The position numbers were made by a program, and so were the translations under genes. Below the pieces are notes generated by a model. The model saw only the letters and a program-made list of their open reading frames with translations. It was not told the origin of the DNA and did not search any database. Below are positions 8,281-14,783 of a stretch of 17,174 nt of DNA, piece by piece. The stretch comes from Clostridia bacterium BRH_c25. Its GTDB lineage: Bacteria > Bacillota_A > Clostridia > Lutisporales > Lutisporaceae. The number at the start of each line of letters is the position of its first letter. The stretch's first letter is position 1. The DNA lies in contig LOES01000252.1 of NCBI GenBank assembly GCA_001515955.1, positions 1 through 17,174 on the forward strand. The letters run 5' to 3'.

Positions 8281-8317
8281 TTGACGGAATACAAAATTGT
8301 ATACTATAATGTATACA
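8281..8317 (+). promoter_or_regulatory. Promoter with two GTATAC operator palindromes
   Basis: TTGACG (8281-8286) and TATAAT (8305-8310), 18 bases apart, form a near-consensus housekeeping promoter. GTATAC occurs at 8299-8304 and 8311-8316, one on each side of the -10 box; the second extends to the perfect palindrome ATGTATACAT (8309-8318). GntR/FCD regulators commonly bind short palindromes of the form GT-N-AC, so the regulator that starts here probably represses itself by blocking the -10 region. Transcription would begin about 8316-8318, at or next to the start codon. Confidence 0.75.
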
Positions 8318-8988
8318 TGAATAGTAATAATACAGAAAACAAAAAAATACTGAGAGCATCTCTTGCTTACGAAATGCTGAAAACTGCAATTGAGAAACGC
8401 CAATTCCAGCCGGGACAGCAACTTGTGGAAGTCGAATTATGTGAGTGGCTGGACATGAGCAGAACCCCCATTCGTGAGGCGTTGAGCCGATTGCGTGCCG
8501 AAGGGCTAGTAGAATATTATCCTGCCCGCGGCTATGTTGTTTCAACTTTTTCTTATGAAAAGTTTAAACAAATTTATGAAGCAATTGAAGCATTGGAAGG
8601 CATGCTGGCGTATTTACTGGCCATCGACCACAGTAATCCCGAATTCGATGGGGTTCGGGAAGCAGTTATCGCAATGGAAAGGGCTGCGATAGAAAAAAAC
8701 TGGGATGCTTGGTTAGTAGCTGATACAAAATATCATACGCAAATGTACAATTGCTGTTCCAATGAGTATATTCTTCGTGAGCTTGAGATCTTGAGCAAGC
8801 CGTCGCAACAGGTCCGTATCATGATTACCAGAACTTATATCGATAAGGAGCAGTCTACCAAAGAACACCGTGCTGTATATGATGCAATTGTAGAAGGGGA
8901 CCGCGAAAAGGCGCGTACTCTTGCGCAAAAGCATTACAACAGGGTACGGCGGGACGTCCTGGAGTTTCTAAGAACGTATAATATCTGA
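8317..8988 (+). CDS. GntR-family regulator, FCD (FadR) subfamily
   Basis: Cytoplasmic ligand-responsive transcription factor, 223 residues from this start. The N-terminal winged helix-turn-helix (about 15-80) has the family pattern PGQQLVEVELCEWLDMSRTPIREALSRLRAEGLVE. The C-terminal all-helical FCD domain keeps its four metal/ligand residues D136, H140, H184 and H206. I choose ATG at 8317. The only upstream in-frame start, TTG at 8281, is the promoter's -35 box and lacks a ribosome site. This leaves no room for a Shine-Dalgarno sequence, so the mRNA may be leaderless. No terminator is seen before the cupin gene 86 bases downstream and no other GTATAC was found in the spacers up to 10768, so it probably heads and controls the TRAP operon. 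The effector is presumably the TRAP substrate or a derivative. Confidence 0.88.
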   Translation: MNSNNTENKKILRASLAYEMLKTAIEKRQFQPGQQLVEVELCEWLDMSRTPIREALSRLRAEGLVEYYPARGYVVSTFSYEKFKQIYEAIEALEGMLAYLLAIDHSNPEFDGVREAVIAMERAAIEKNWDAWLVADTKYHTQMYNCCSNEYILRELEILSKPSQQVRIMITRTYIDKEQSTKEHRAVYDAIVEGDREKARTLAQKHYNRVRRDVLEFLRTYNI

Positions 8989-9074
8989 TCTCTCAGGCGT
9001 ATGCAGCTTGACAATGTGGAACTCATTCTGAGATTGTTTTACTTTCAATATAATAGGGAAGGAGGAAATTCATA

Positions 9075-9467
9075 ATGCATGTAATTAACTGTGCTGATAT
9101 TGAGGGTGTGCTGATTCCGAAACCGTACGAAAGGTTGGTCAAAGTAATAATGGCGCCGGATACCCAGGAGGATGTCGAAGATATCAGCATTACAATGGGT
9201 ATTATTGCACCCCATAGCAGAAATGATCTACATACCCATGAAGATGGCGTCGAAGTCCTGTATATTGCAACCGGCTACGGCAAAGCAGTAGTAGGAGATA
9301 CCGTTTATGATTTGAAGGCGAACCATCTGATAATCGCACCAAAAGGCATGCCGCATCAGCAGATAAATGAAAGCGCTGAGACAATGCGCATGCTGGCAAT
9401 CTGGACACCGGCTGTTTCAGGTGAGGAAGTTATTGAAAGAGCACGAAAAGCAGCGCAAGTAAAGTGA
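9075..9467 (+). CDS. Single-domain cupin protein, copy 1
   Basis: Small cytoplasmic beta-barrel protein of 130 residues. Cupin motif 1 is present with H53, H55 and E60 (HTHEDGVE, then G about seven residues on). Motif 2 is PKGMPHQQIN with H94. These are the usual metal ligands, so a metal-binding fold is well supported, but the reaction is not. GGAAGGAGG lies upstream of the ATG. It is clearly related to the cupin at 10768: both share an IP-P-(E/N)R--KV--APD opening, the same motif spacing and a similar C-terminal helix. In a sugar operon such a protein could be a sugar isomerase or mutarotase, a binding accessory or a stress-like cupin. I do not assign one. Confidence 0.85.
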   Translation: MHVINCADIEGVLIPKPYERLVKVIMAPDTQEDVEDISITMGIIAPHSRNDLHTHEDGVEVLYIATGYGKAVVGDTVYDLKANHLIIAPKGMPHQQINESAETMRMLAIWTPAVSGEEVIERARKAAQVK

Positions 9468-9547
9468 AACTGGTAAGTTAAGCTTTACTGCATGTCAGAT
9501 GTAATGTGGAGAAAGCCCAAAATTAATATTATGTAGGGGGAATAAAA

Positions 9548-10606
9548 ATGAAAAAATCAACATTAAGTCAATTAATTACGGTTGTATTGCTTATTGTAAT
9601 TACCCTGACAGCCTGTAGTGCACCGGCACCTGCCCCGGCTCCTACCCCTGATCCCACACCAGCAGTATCCGATCCGACACCTGCTGCAGAAAAATTCACA
9701 CTCAAGCTTGGTTCCAATACTGCACCCTCATCTCCAGAAAATATGTTCGCAAAGAAATTGTCTGAATTGGTGAAAGAAAAAACAAGTGGGAACGTTGTTA
9801 TTAACGTGCATGACAGCGCAACCCTTGGAGACCATCTGGAAAGACAGGAAGGTCTTAGGTTGGGAACTATTGATATGACATTGACATCCATAGGCTATCT
9901 TGGCGGCTACAACCCCATTTTTAATATCTTTGAAATGCCGTACTTATTTAAAGATGAAAAACACCAGAATGCGGTCTATCAGGGAGAAGTTGGGGAAATG
10001 ATTTCTGAAGAGGCAGAAAAACATGGCTTTATCATGGTTTCCTTCCTTGAGATGGGTGCAAGAAATCTTACAAACAGCAAAAAACCTGTTGTAACTCCTG
10101 CAGATATGAAGGGTCTCAAAATAAGAGTCCCTGAGACCAAGAGCAGCATGGATGCCCTCACCGCAATGGGTGGCACCCCTACTCCAATGGCATTTTCAGA
10201 GTTGTACATGGGCTTGCAGCAGAAGCAGGTAGATGGACAGGAAAATCCATTTTCCACTATTTATTCTTCAAAGTTCCATGAGGTTCAGAAATATCTTTCA
10301 CTTACAGGACACCAGCGTATTGAGCAGGTATGTCTGTTTGGAAAAGTAAACTGGGACAAGCTGCCCAAAGAGTATCAGGATATAATTTTAGCGTCAGCCG
10401 ATGAAGCGAACTTATATGTTCAGGAGCTCATTGCCAAAGAAGAGTCTGACCTTATCAACAAGCTGAAAGAAGGCGGCATGGAGATTAATGAAGTTGATCA
10501 GCCTGCCTTCATGAAAAACATTCAACCTCTTCGTGAGCAATATGTTAAAGAATATGGTGAGCTTGCAGCAACATACTTTAAGATGATTGATGCAGCAGGA
10601 AAATAA
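9548..10606 (+). CDS. TRAP transporter substrate-binding lipoprotein (DctP family)
   Basis: Extracellular receptor that hands substrate to the TRAP membrane subunits encoded at 12080 and 12577; 352 residues. The signal peptide ends in a lipobox TAC with lipidated C23, followed by a Pro/Ala/Thr-rich linker to about residue 48. The mature domain shows family hallmarks: LKLGSNTAPSSPEN at the first strand, GLKIRVPETKSS carrying the arginine that in the family contacts a substrate carboxylate, GGTPTPMAFSELYMGLQQKQVDGQENP, and a C-terminal helical tail. The arginine suggests an organic or sugar acid ligand, though sugar-type enzymes follow. The ribosome site is TAGGGGG. Unusually, it is separated from its membrane partners by a cupin and an isomerase gene. 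Confidence 0.93.
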   Translation: MKKSTLSQLITVVLLIVITLTACSAPAPAPAPTPDPTPAVSDPTPAAEKFTLKLGSNTAPSSPENMFAKKLSELVKEKTSGNVVINVHDSATLGDHLERQEGLRLGTIDMTLTSIGYLGGYNPIFNIFEMPYLFKDEKHQNAVYQGEVGEMISEEAEKHGFIMVSFLEMGARNLTNSKKPVVTPADMKGLKIRVPETKSSMDALTAMGGTPTPMAFSELYMGLQQKQVDGQENPFSTIYSSKFHEVQKYLSLTGHQRIEQVCLFGKVNWDKLPKEYQDIILASADEANLYVQELIAKEESDLINKLKEGGMEINEVDQPAFMKNIQPLREQYVKEYGELAATYFKMIDAAGK

Positions 10607-10653
10607 AGTTGCATTTCTGATTTTAAATTCAGTTACCTCTTAAAACACCCTTC

Positions 10654-10694
10654 TATGGCAGAATTGCGATATACAGAAAGATGATTCTGCCGTA
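10654..10694 (+). other. Stem-loop after the TRAP binding protein
   Basis: TATGGCAGAAT (10654-10664) and ATTCTGCCGTA (10684-10694) form an 11-pair stem with one G-T pair around a 19-base loop. No T-run follows, so it is more likely a transcript processing or 3' stabilising hairpin than a terminator, and would favour binding-protein mRNA over the downstream genes. The surrounding 161-base spacer holds no other feature I can support. Confidence 0.5.
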
Positions 10695-10767
10695 GACAAT
10701 ATTTATAGTAAGATTCAAAGAAAAATTATCAATAAAATTTATAAATTATAGAGAGAAGGATGTAATT

Positions 10768-11166
10768 ATGAAAATTTCACGAGCATGGGAAGAACAGGGA
10801 GTAACTATTCCAGCACCATTTAATAGAACAATCAAAGTACTTTTCGCACCAGATAAAGAAGGAGTAAAAGAAATCACATTCAGCCACGCATTGATTCATG
10901 CAAATTCATCAACAGATGCACATACTCATGACCGCCCGGAGCTGATCATAATTGTCAGCGGCAGGGGAATCGCCGTATGCAACGGAGTGAAGACACCTGT
11001 TGAAACTGATGTTGCACTATGGATAGAAGCAGGAGAAGAGCACCAGATGATTAATACCGGCTATGAAACATTAAAGCTGGCGACAGTATTCCTTCCAGCT
11101 TACACAGCAGAAGAGAATTATAGCAGATGCATGGAAGCTGCCAAGGCGGATAGAGGAGAAGTATAA
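10768..11166 (+). CDS. Single-domain cupin protein, copy 2
   Basis: Small cytoplasmic cupin of 132 residues, a paralogue of the protein at 9075. Motif 1 is H52, H54 and E58 (HTHDRPE, three residues between the second His and Glu where copy 1 has four), followed by IIIVSGRG. Motif 2 is EAGEEHQMIN with H92. All four likely metal ligands are kept. A GAGAGAAGGA site precedes the ATG. The stop codon is only three bases before the next start, tying it to the isomerase gene at 11170. The function is not known; a role in sugar isomerisation or anomer conversion is possible from context only. Confidence 0.85.
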   Translation: MKISRAWEEQGVTIPAPFNRTIKVLFAPDKEGVKEITFSHALIHANSSTDAHTHDRPELIIIVSGRGIAVCNGVKTPVETDVALWIEAGEEHQMINTGYETLKLATVFLPAYTAEENYSRCMEAAKADRGEV

Positions 11167-11169
11167 ACT

Positions 11170-12012
11170 ATGGCTGATCTCTTTGAGCCACTGTCATTAG
11201 GTACGAATATAGCTAAAGGATATTCTTTGCAGGATGCATTGGAAATCGTAAAATACTCTGGATTCGAATATGTTGAGATTGCTTCCATTGCTGGGTTTTG
11301 TGAACATGTCACACCGGCTCAGATAGACTCGGATTATGCAGTGAAGGTTAAGAAAATGCTTTCAGATCACGGTCTGAAGGTTCATGCCCTGGCGGGGCAC
11401 CTGGATCTCACTGTAGAGAGTGATTTGCGGGACTTCCTAAAAAAAATGGAATTTGCTAAAGGAATCGGTGCAAAGATTGTGAATACCAATTCAGGTCCAT
11501 TGCAGCGTATGAAGGAATTTAAAGATGCAATTAAGCAAATAATCAACTTGGCTGAAAAGCTGGAGATCAAAGTAGGATTGGAAAGCCATGGGGATATCAT
11601 AGGAACTGCCAAAACAGCCATAGCGATATTTAAGGAAATCAATCATCCTCTGATTCGTTTCAACTATGACACGGGAAATACATATTACCATTCAAAGGGG
11701 AAGGTATGTATTCAAGAAGACATCAAATACGGTTTGCCTTATATTGAACATATTCATCTAAAGGATCTTGTTATTCAAGGAGACCGCGCGCAATATTGCC
11801 CAATTGGTGAAGGCGATATCGATTTTAAAGAGGTTTTCAAAGTCATCAAATCTCTGAGAAAACCAGTTGCCTGCGGTTTGGAGATTCCGGTATTTGCGAG
11901 GGGAAATTTAGTTGCGCTGTCTTCTGAGGATGCGCCAATTTCCCGCGCAGCAATTGCTTCTGCAGTAGAAAGTTCAATGAAGAATATCAATTCCATTTTG
12001 ACAGATTTGTAA
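11170..12012 (+). CDS. Sugar isomerase/epimerase-like TIM barrel, copy 1
   Basis: Cytoplasmic protein of 280 residues from the xylose-isomerase-like TIM-barrel superfamily (IolE/IolI/Hyi type). It is expected to isomerise or epimerise a sugar or keto-sugar with a divalent metal. The predicted metal ligands are E138 (GLESHGD), D167 (NYDTGN), H196 (HIHLKDL, with H194 nearby) and E238 (CGLEIPV), in the order typical of the family. The segment GEGDIDFKEVFKVI before the last strand is also characteristic. AGAGGAG in the end of the cupin gene serves as ribosome site, and the gap between the genes is three bases. Substrate and product cannot be told from sequence; it should act on the TRAP cargo before the kinase at 14784. 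Confidence 0.88.
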   Translation: MADLFEPLSLGTNIAKGYSLQDALEIVKYSGFEYVEIASIAGFCEHVTPAQIDSDYAVKVKKMLSDHGLKVHALAGHLDLTVESDLRDFLKKMEFAKGIGAKIVNTNSGPLQRMKEFKDAIKQIINLAEKLEIKVGLESHGDIIGTAKTAIAIFKEINHPLIRFNYDTGNTYYHSKGKVCIQEDIKYGLPYIEHIHLKDLVIQGDRAQYCPIGEGDIDFKEVFKVIKSLRKPVACGLEIPVFARGNLVALSSEDAPISRAAIASAVESSMKNINSILTDL

Positions 12013-12079
12013 ACAAGTTTAGAGGAGCTTCGTAAAGTCTCCCGCATTTGTTATGTAGTAGTAAAAAGGCGGTGAAGAA

Positions 12080-12589
12080 ATGGATAATCAGGAAAAGTTG
12101 GAAGGCAGTACTGTTGAAGTAAAAAGAAATATTGTATGGAGAGTAATGGACAAAGCTTTAGAGATAACAACTGTCTCTTTGCTCGCAATCATTATTACCC
12201 TGATGGCATTACAAATTATCATGCGTTATATTGGAATGCCTTTAAGGTGGAGCGATGAAATTGCAAAATATGCAATGGTATGGATGACATTTCTTGGATC
12301 GGTAGTAGTCATAGGACGGCGTGCCCATGTAAGCATTGATGCGCTGGTCGCTATATTCCCCCAAAAAGTCCAGAAGTATGTCTGGTTCTTTACAAATGGC
12401 TGCAGTATAATATTTTTTGCTGTACTGGCATGGTATGGTTTGAGGTTTGTCAAAATGAATCTTTCAAATTATTCTTTGATTACGGGAATGTCTAGAGGAT
12501 ATATTTTTTCTGTGATTCCTGTAAGTGCGGTATTAATGATAGTATACTTAATTCGTTCAATGAAGGAGGCGCCGGAATGGAATTGCTGA
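12080..12589 (+). CDS. TRAP transporter small membrane subunit (DctQ family)
   Basis: Integral membrane protein of 169 residues with four hydrophobic segments (about 28-50, 70-88, 105-125 and 140-160). The family core is clear: PLRWSDEIAKYAMVWMTFLGSVVVIGRRAHVSIDAL. It pairs with the large subunit to form the sodium-driven TRAP channel. The ribosome site is AAAGGCGGTGA. Its end overlaps the large-subunit start by 13 bases, which indicates translational coupling. The 67-base spacer before it shows nothing I can name. Confidence 0.92.
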   Translation: MDNQEKLEGSTVEVKRNIVWRVMDKALEITTVSLLAIIITLMALQIIMRYIGMPLRWSDEIAKYAMVWMTFLGSVVVIGRRAHVSIDALVAIFPQKVQKYVWFFTNGCSIIFFAVLAWYGLRFVKMNLSNYSLITGMSRGYIFSVIPVSAVLMIVYLIRSMKEAPEWNC

Positions 12590-13863
12590 TACTTCTGCTG
12601 ATTATGCTTTTCTTTTTCATGATGAAAATGCCCGTAGCTTTTTCAATCGGCATTACAGCGGTAATTGCGCTCATCCAGCGCGGACTTCCCCTGGAGCTGG
12701 TGCCACAAAGAATGTTTACAGCGATTGATTCCTTCGCCCTCCTTGCGGTACCGGTTTTTATTTTTGTTGGAGAGATTATGAATACTGGCGGCGTAACCCA
12801 GAGGTTGTTTAATTTTTGCCGCGTTTATGTACGTCATATTGCCGGCGGTCTGGGACATGTAAATGTCATGGCCAGTGTAATATTCGCCGGAATGTCCGGT
12901 TCCGCTGTTGCAGATGCGCAAGGGCTGGGCGCGGTGGAACTCAAAGCTATGCGCGATGCAGGCTATGACGATGAGTTTTCTGGAGCAATCACTGCAGCTT
13001 CCTCGACAATCGGCCCCATCATTCCCCCTAGTATCCCTCTGGTTATCTATGCGGTCCTGGCGGAACAATCAGTTGGAAGGCTATTCCTCGGCGGCCTCGT
13101 ACCTGGGGTGCTAATGGGGAGTGCCTTGTGTGTCATGGTTTATTTCTATGCCAAGAAGCGTGGATATCCGATAGAACCCAAAGCAGGTTTTAAAGAAAAA
13201 GTAACAGCAACCTATAAGGCGATTCCTTCACTGTTAACGCCAATCATAATTATAGGTGCAATAATGACAGGTATCATATCTCCGACCGAGGCTGCGACAT
13301 TGTCGGCTGTTTATGCTCTGTTCTTAGGCTTTGTGCTGCATAAGGAGCTTACACTCAAAATATTGTATGAAATGCTCAATCGTACGGTTATCGGCTCAGT
13401 CACAACCTTGATAATTATCAGCAGCGCATCAATTCTTTCATGGATTGTTATTTCATCAGGTGCACCGACTACTATAGCGCATGCCATGTTTGGGATGACA
13501 CAAAATCCGATAGTGCTGATATTGTTGATTAACCTTTTACTTCTCGTACTTGGGTGTTTCCTGGAAGCTACTTCTATTTTAATGATTATGGCACCTATAC
13601 TTCTGCCCATTGCGGAGGGTATGGGATTCGATCTGGTTGCTTTTGGAGTAATATTTGTACTTAATATAATGATAGGCTTGATTACACCACCAATGGGTCT
13701 TTGCTTGTTTGTAGTCGCTAAGCTTACAGAATTGCCGGTTTCAAGACTGGTGAGACCAACCTTGATCATGATGATCCCACTTGTGATAGTACTACTCTTG
13801 ATAAGCATATTCCCACAAATAATCACTTTCCTGCCAAACCTACTGATGGGCGGAGGTGCATAG
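12577..13863 (+). CDS. TRAP transporter large membrane subunit (DctM family)
   Basis: Transport subunit of the TRAP system, 428 residues, the usual length, with about a dozen hydrophobic segments. Family signatures include FAGMSGSAVADAQGLGAVELKAMRDAGYDDEFSGAITAASSTIGPIIPPSIPLVIY, within about residues 105-165, and a second related motif near the C-terminus (VLNIMIGLITPPMGLCLFV, about 363-381). It uses an ion gradient to bring in the substrate captured by the binding protein at 9548. AAGGAGG inside the end of the small-subunit gene precedes the ATG by seven bases, supporting this start. The next gene begins three bases after its stop. Confidence 0.95.
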   Translation: MELLILLLIMLFFFMMKMPVAFSIGITAVIALIQRGLPLELVPQRMFTAIDSFALLAVPVFIFVGEIMNTGGVTQRLFNFCRVYVRHIAGGLGHVNVMASVIFAGMSGSAVADAQGLGAVELKAMRDAGYDDEFSGAITAASSTIGPIIPPSIPLVIYAVLAEQSVGRLFLGGLVPGVLMGSALCVMVYFYAKKRGYPIEPKAGFKEKVTATYKAIPSLLTPIIIIGAIMTGIISPTEAATLSAVYALFLGFVLHKELTLKILYEMLNRTVIGSVTTLIIISSASILSWIVISSGAPTTIAHAMFGMTQNPIVLILLINLLLLVLGCFLEATSILMIMAPILLPIAEGMGFDLVAFGVIFVLNIMIGLITPPMGLCLFVVAKLTELPVSRLVRPTLIMMIPLVIVLLLISIFPQIITFLPNLLMGGGA

Positions 13864-13866
13864 TCT

Positions 13867-14700
13867 ATGAGCGAGATAAAATTTGGAGTAAGTCCGGCAT
13901 TTCTTTTATCAAAATTTGGCGAAGGATTTACTCCGGAGCAGGTATGTGAGGCATTTACGCACATCAAACAGCTTGGGTTTGACTGCTATCAGGCTGAAAT
14001 CGTAACGGAGGACAAGCTATCTCTGTGGCTGAATGGCGGAGCAAGGAAGGTCAGGGAGGCGGCAGATAGAATAGGGCTTTCAATGAGCCAGTTTGTTGCA
14101 CATTTCATGCTGGAAGCATTTAAAAATGAGGATGCCGTTTTATCAAGCTATGGTATTGCAGAGATGAATCAGGTTTTTGATATCACTTCTGTTTTAAAGG
14201 AAGGAACTCCCATTACGGTACCCTTTGGCAGCTATCCGGAAAAAGGGAATAAACAGATTTATTTGGCTATGGTCGAGAAAATGCGGATCATTGCGGAGGA
14301 GGCCGAAAGACGAGGCTTTCCGCTGGCAATCGAAGTCCAACCGGGAGCATTGATCAAGGGAGCAGACGGGATTCGGCAGTTTGCTGACGATGTGGGATAT
14401 CATACCGGTTACAATCTGGACACGGGGCATGCGTGGGCTTCGGGATATGATGTGGTGCAATATCCACAAATATTACATGGGTATATTTATGGGACGCATC
14501 TTTGCGATAACGACGGGATTACAAACTTATCCCTGCGTCCGGGAAGCAGTACTATTCAATTTGAAAAGCTTTTACCTCAGCTGCTTAAGTCAGGATATAG
14601 TTCATCATTGGATTTGGAGATATTTACATCCCCTGATAAAACAGATGAGGAATATACCGAGGGGCTGGCGTACATAAAGGGAAAAATAAGCCGCCAATAG
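13867..14700 (+). CDS. Sugar isomerase/epimerase-like TIM barrel, copy 2
   Basis: Cytoplasmic protein of 277 residues, also of the xylose-isomerase-like superfamily but strongly diverged from the copy at 11170. The likely metal ligands are intact: E156 (AIEVQPG), D185 (NLDTGHAW), H211 (GTHLCDN) and E251 (LDLEIF). H188, just after the aspartate, is a common extra active-site residue in these enzymes. GGCGGAGG at the end of the large-subunit gene is the ribosome site. Having two such enzymes in one operon suggests two successive isomerisation or epimerisation steps, or two related substrates. The reaction is not assignable from sequence. Confidence 0.87.
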   Translation: MSEIKFGVSPAFLLSKFGEGFTPEQVCEAFTHIKQLGFDCYQAEIVTEDKLSLWLNGGARKVREAADRIGLSMSQFVAHFMLEAFKNEDAVLSSYGIAEMNQVFDITSVLKEGTPITVPFGSYPEKGNKQIYLAMVEKMRIIAEEAERRGFPLAIEVQPGALIKGADGIRQFADDVGYHTGYNLDTGHAWASGYDVVQYPQILHGYIYGTHLCDNDGITNLSLRPGSSTIQFEKLLPQLLKSGYSSSLDLEIFTSPDKTDEEYTEGLAYIKGKISRQ

Positions 14701-14721
14701 TTATAATAGTGTTGATTTTAG

Positions 14722-14755
14722 GTGCCGATATGCGCTTTCTTGTGCGGATCGGCAT
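14722..14755 (+). other. Stem-loop before the FGGY kinase
   Basis: GTGCCGATATGCGC (14722-14735) and GTGCGGATCGGCAT (14742-14755) form a 14-position stem with one A-G mismatch and a six-base loop, in the 83-base spacer between the second TIM barrel and the kinase. The following bases (TCAGTTTAA) are not a proper T-run, so it may be a processing or weak attenuation site that separates kinase expression from the transporter genes. Confidence 0.5.
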
Positions 14756-14783
14756 TCAGTTTAATGATTAGGAGGATACTATT

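Noticed and set aside
8162..8545. A 127-codon - strand frame across the xylB terminator and the GntR start.
   Set aside because: It would read through a terminator and a promoter, and its translation shows no recognisable domain.
9008..9054. TTGACA (9008-9013) and TATAAT (9049-9054) before the first cupin as a separate promoter.
   Set aside because: The two boxes are 35 bases apart, too far for one promoter, and neither has a good partner at 16-18 bases.
12643..13068. A 141-codon - strand frame inside the TRAP large subunit gene.
   Set aside because: No domain and no ribosome site, and it mirrors conserved TRAP motifs on the + strand.
13311..13967. Long open frame on the - strand opposite the TRAP large subunit (218 codons).
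   Set aside because: It is opposite a well-supported membrane protein gene, its translation has no recognisable domain, and no ribosome site supports it. Hydrophobic genes often give such mirror frames.
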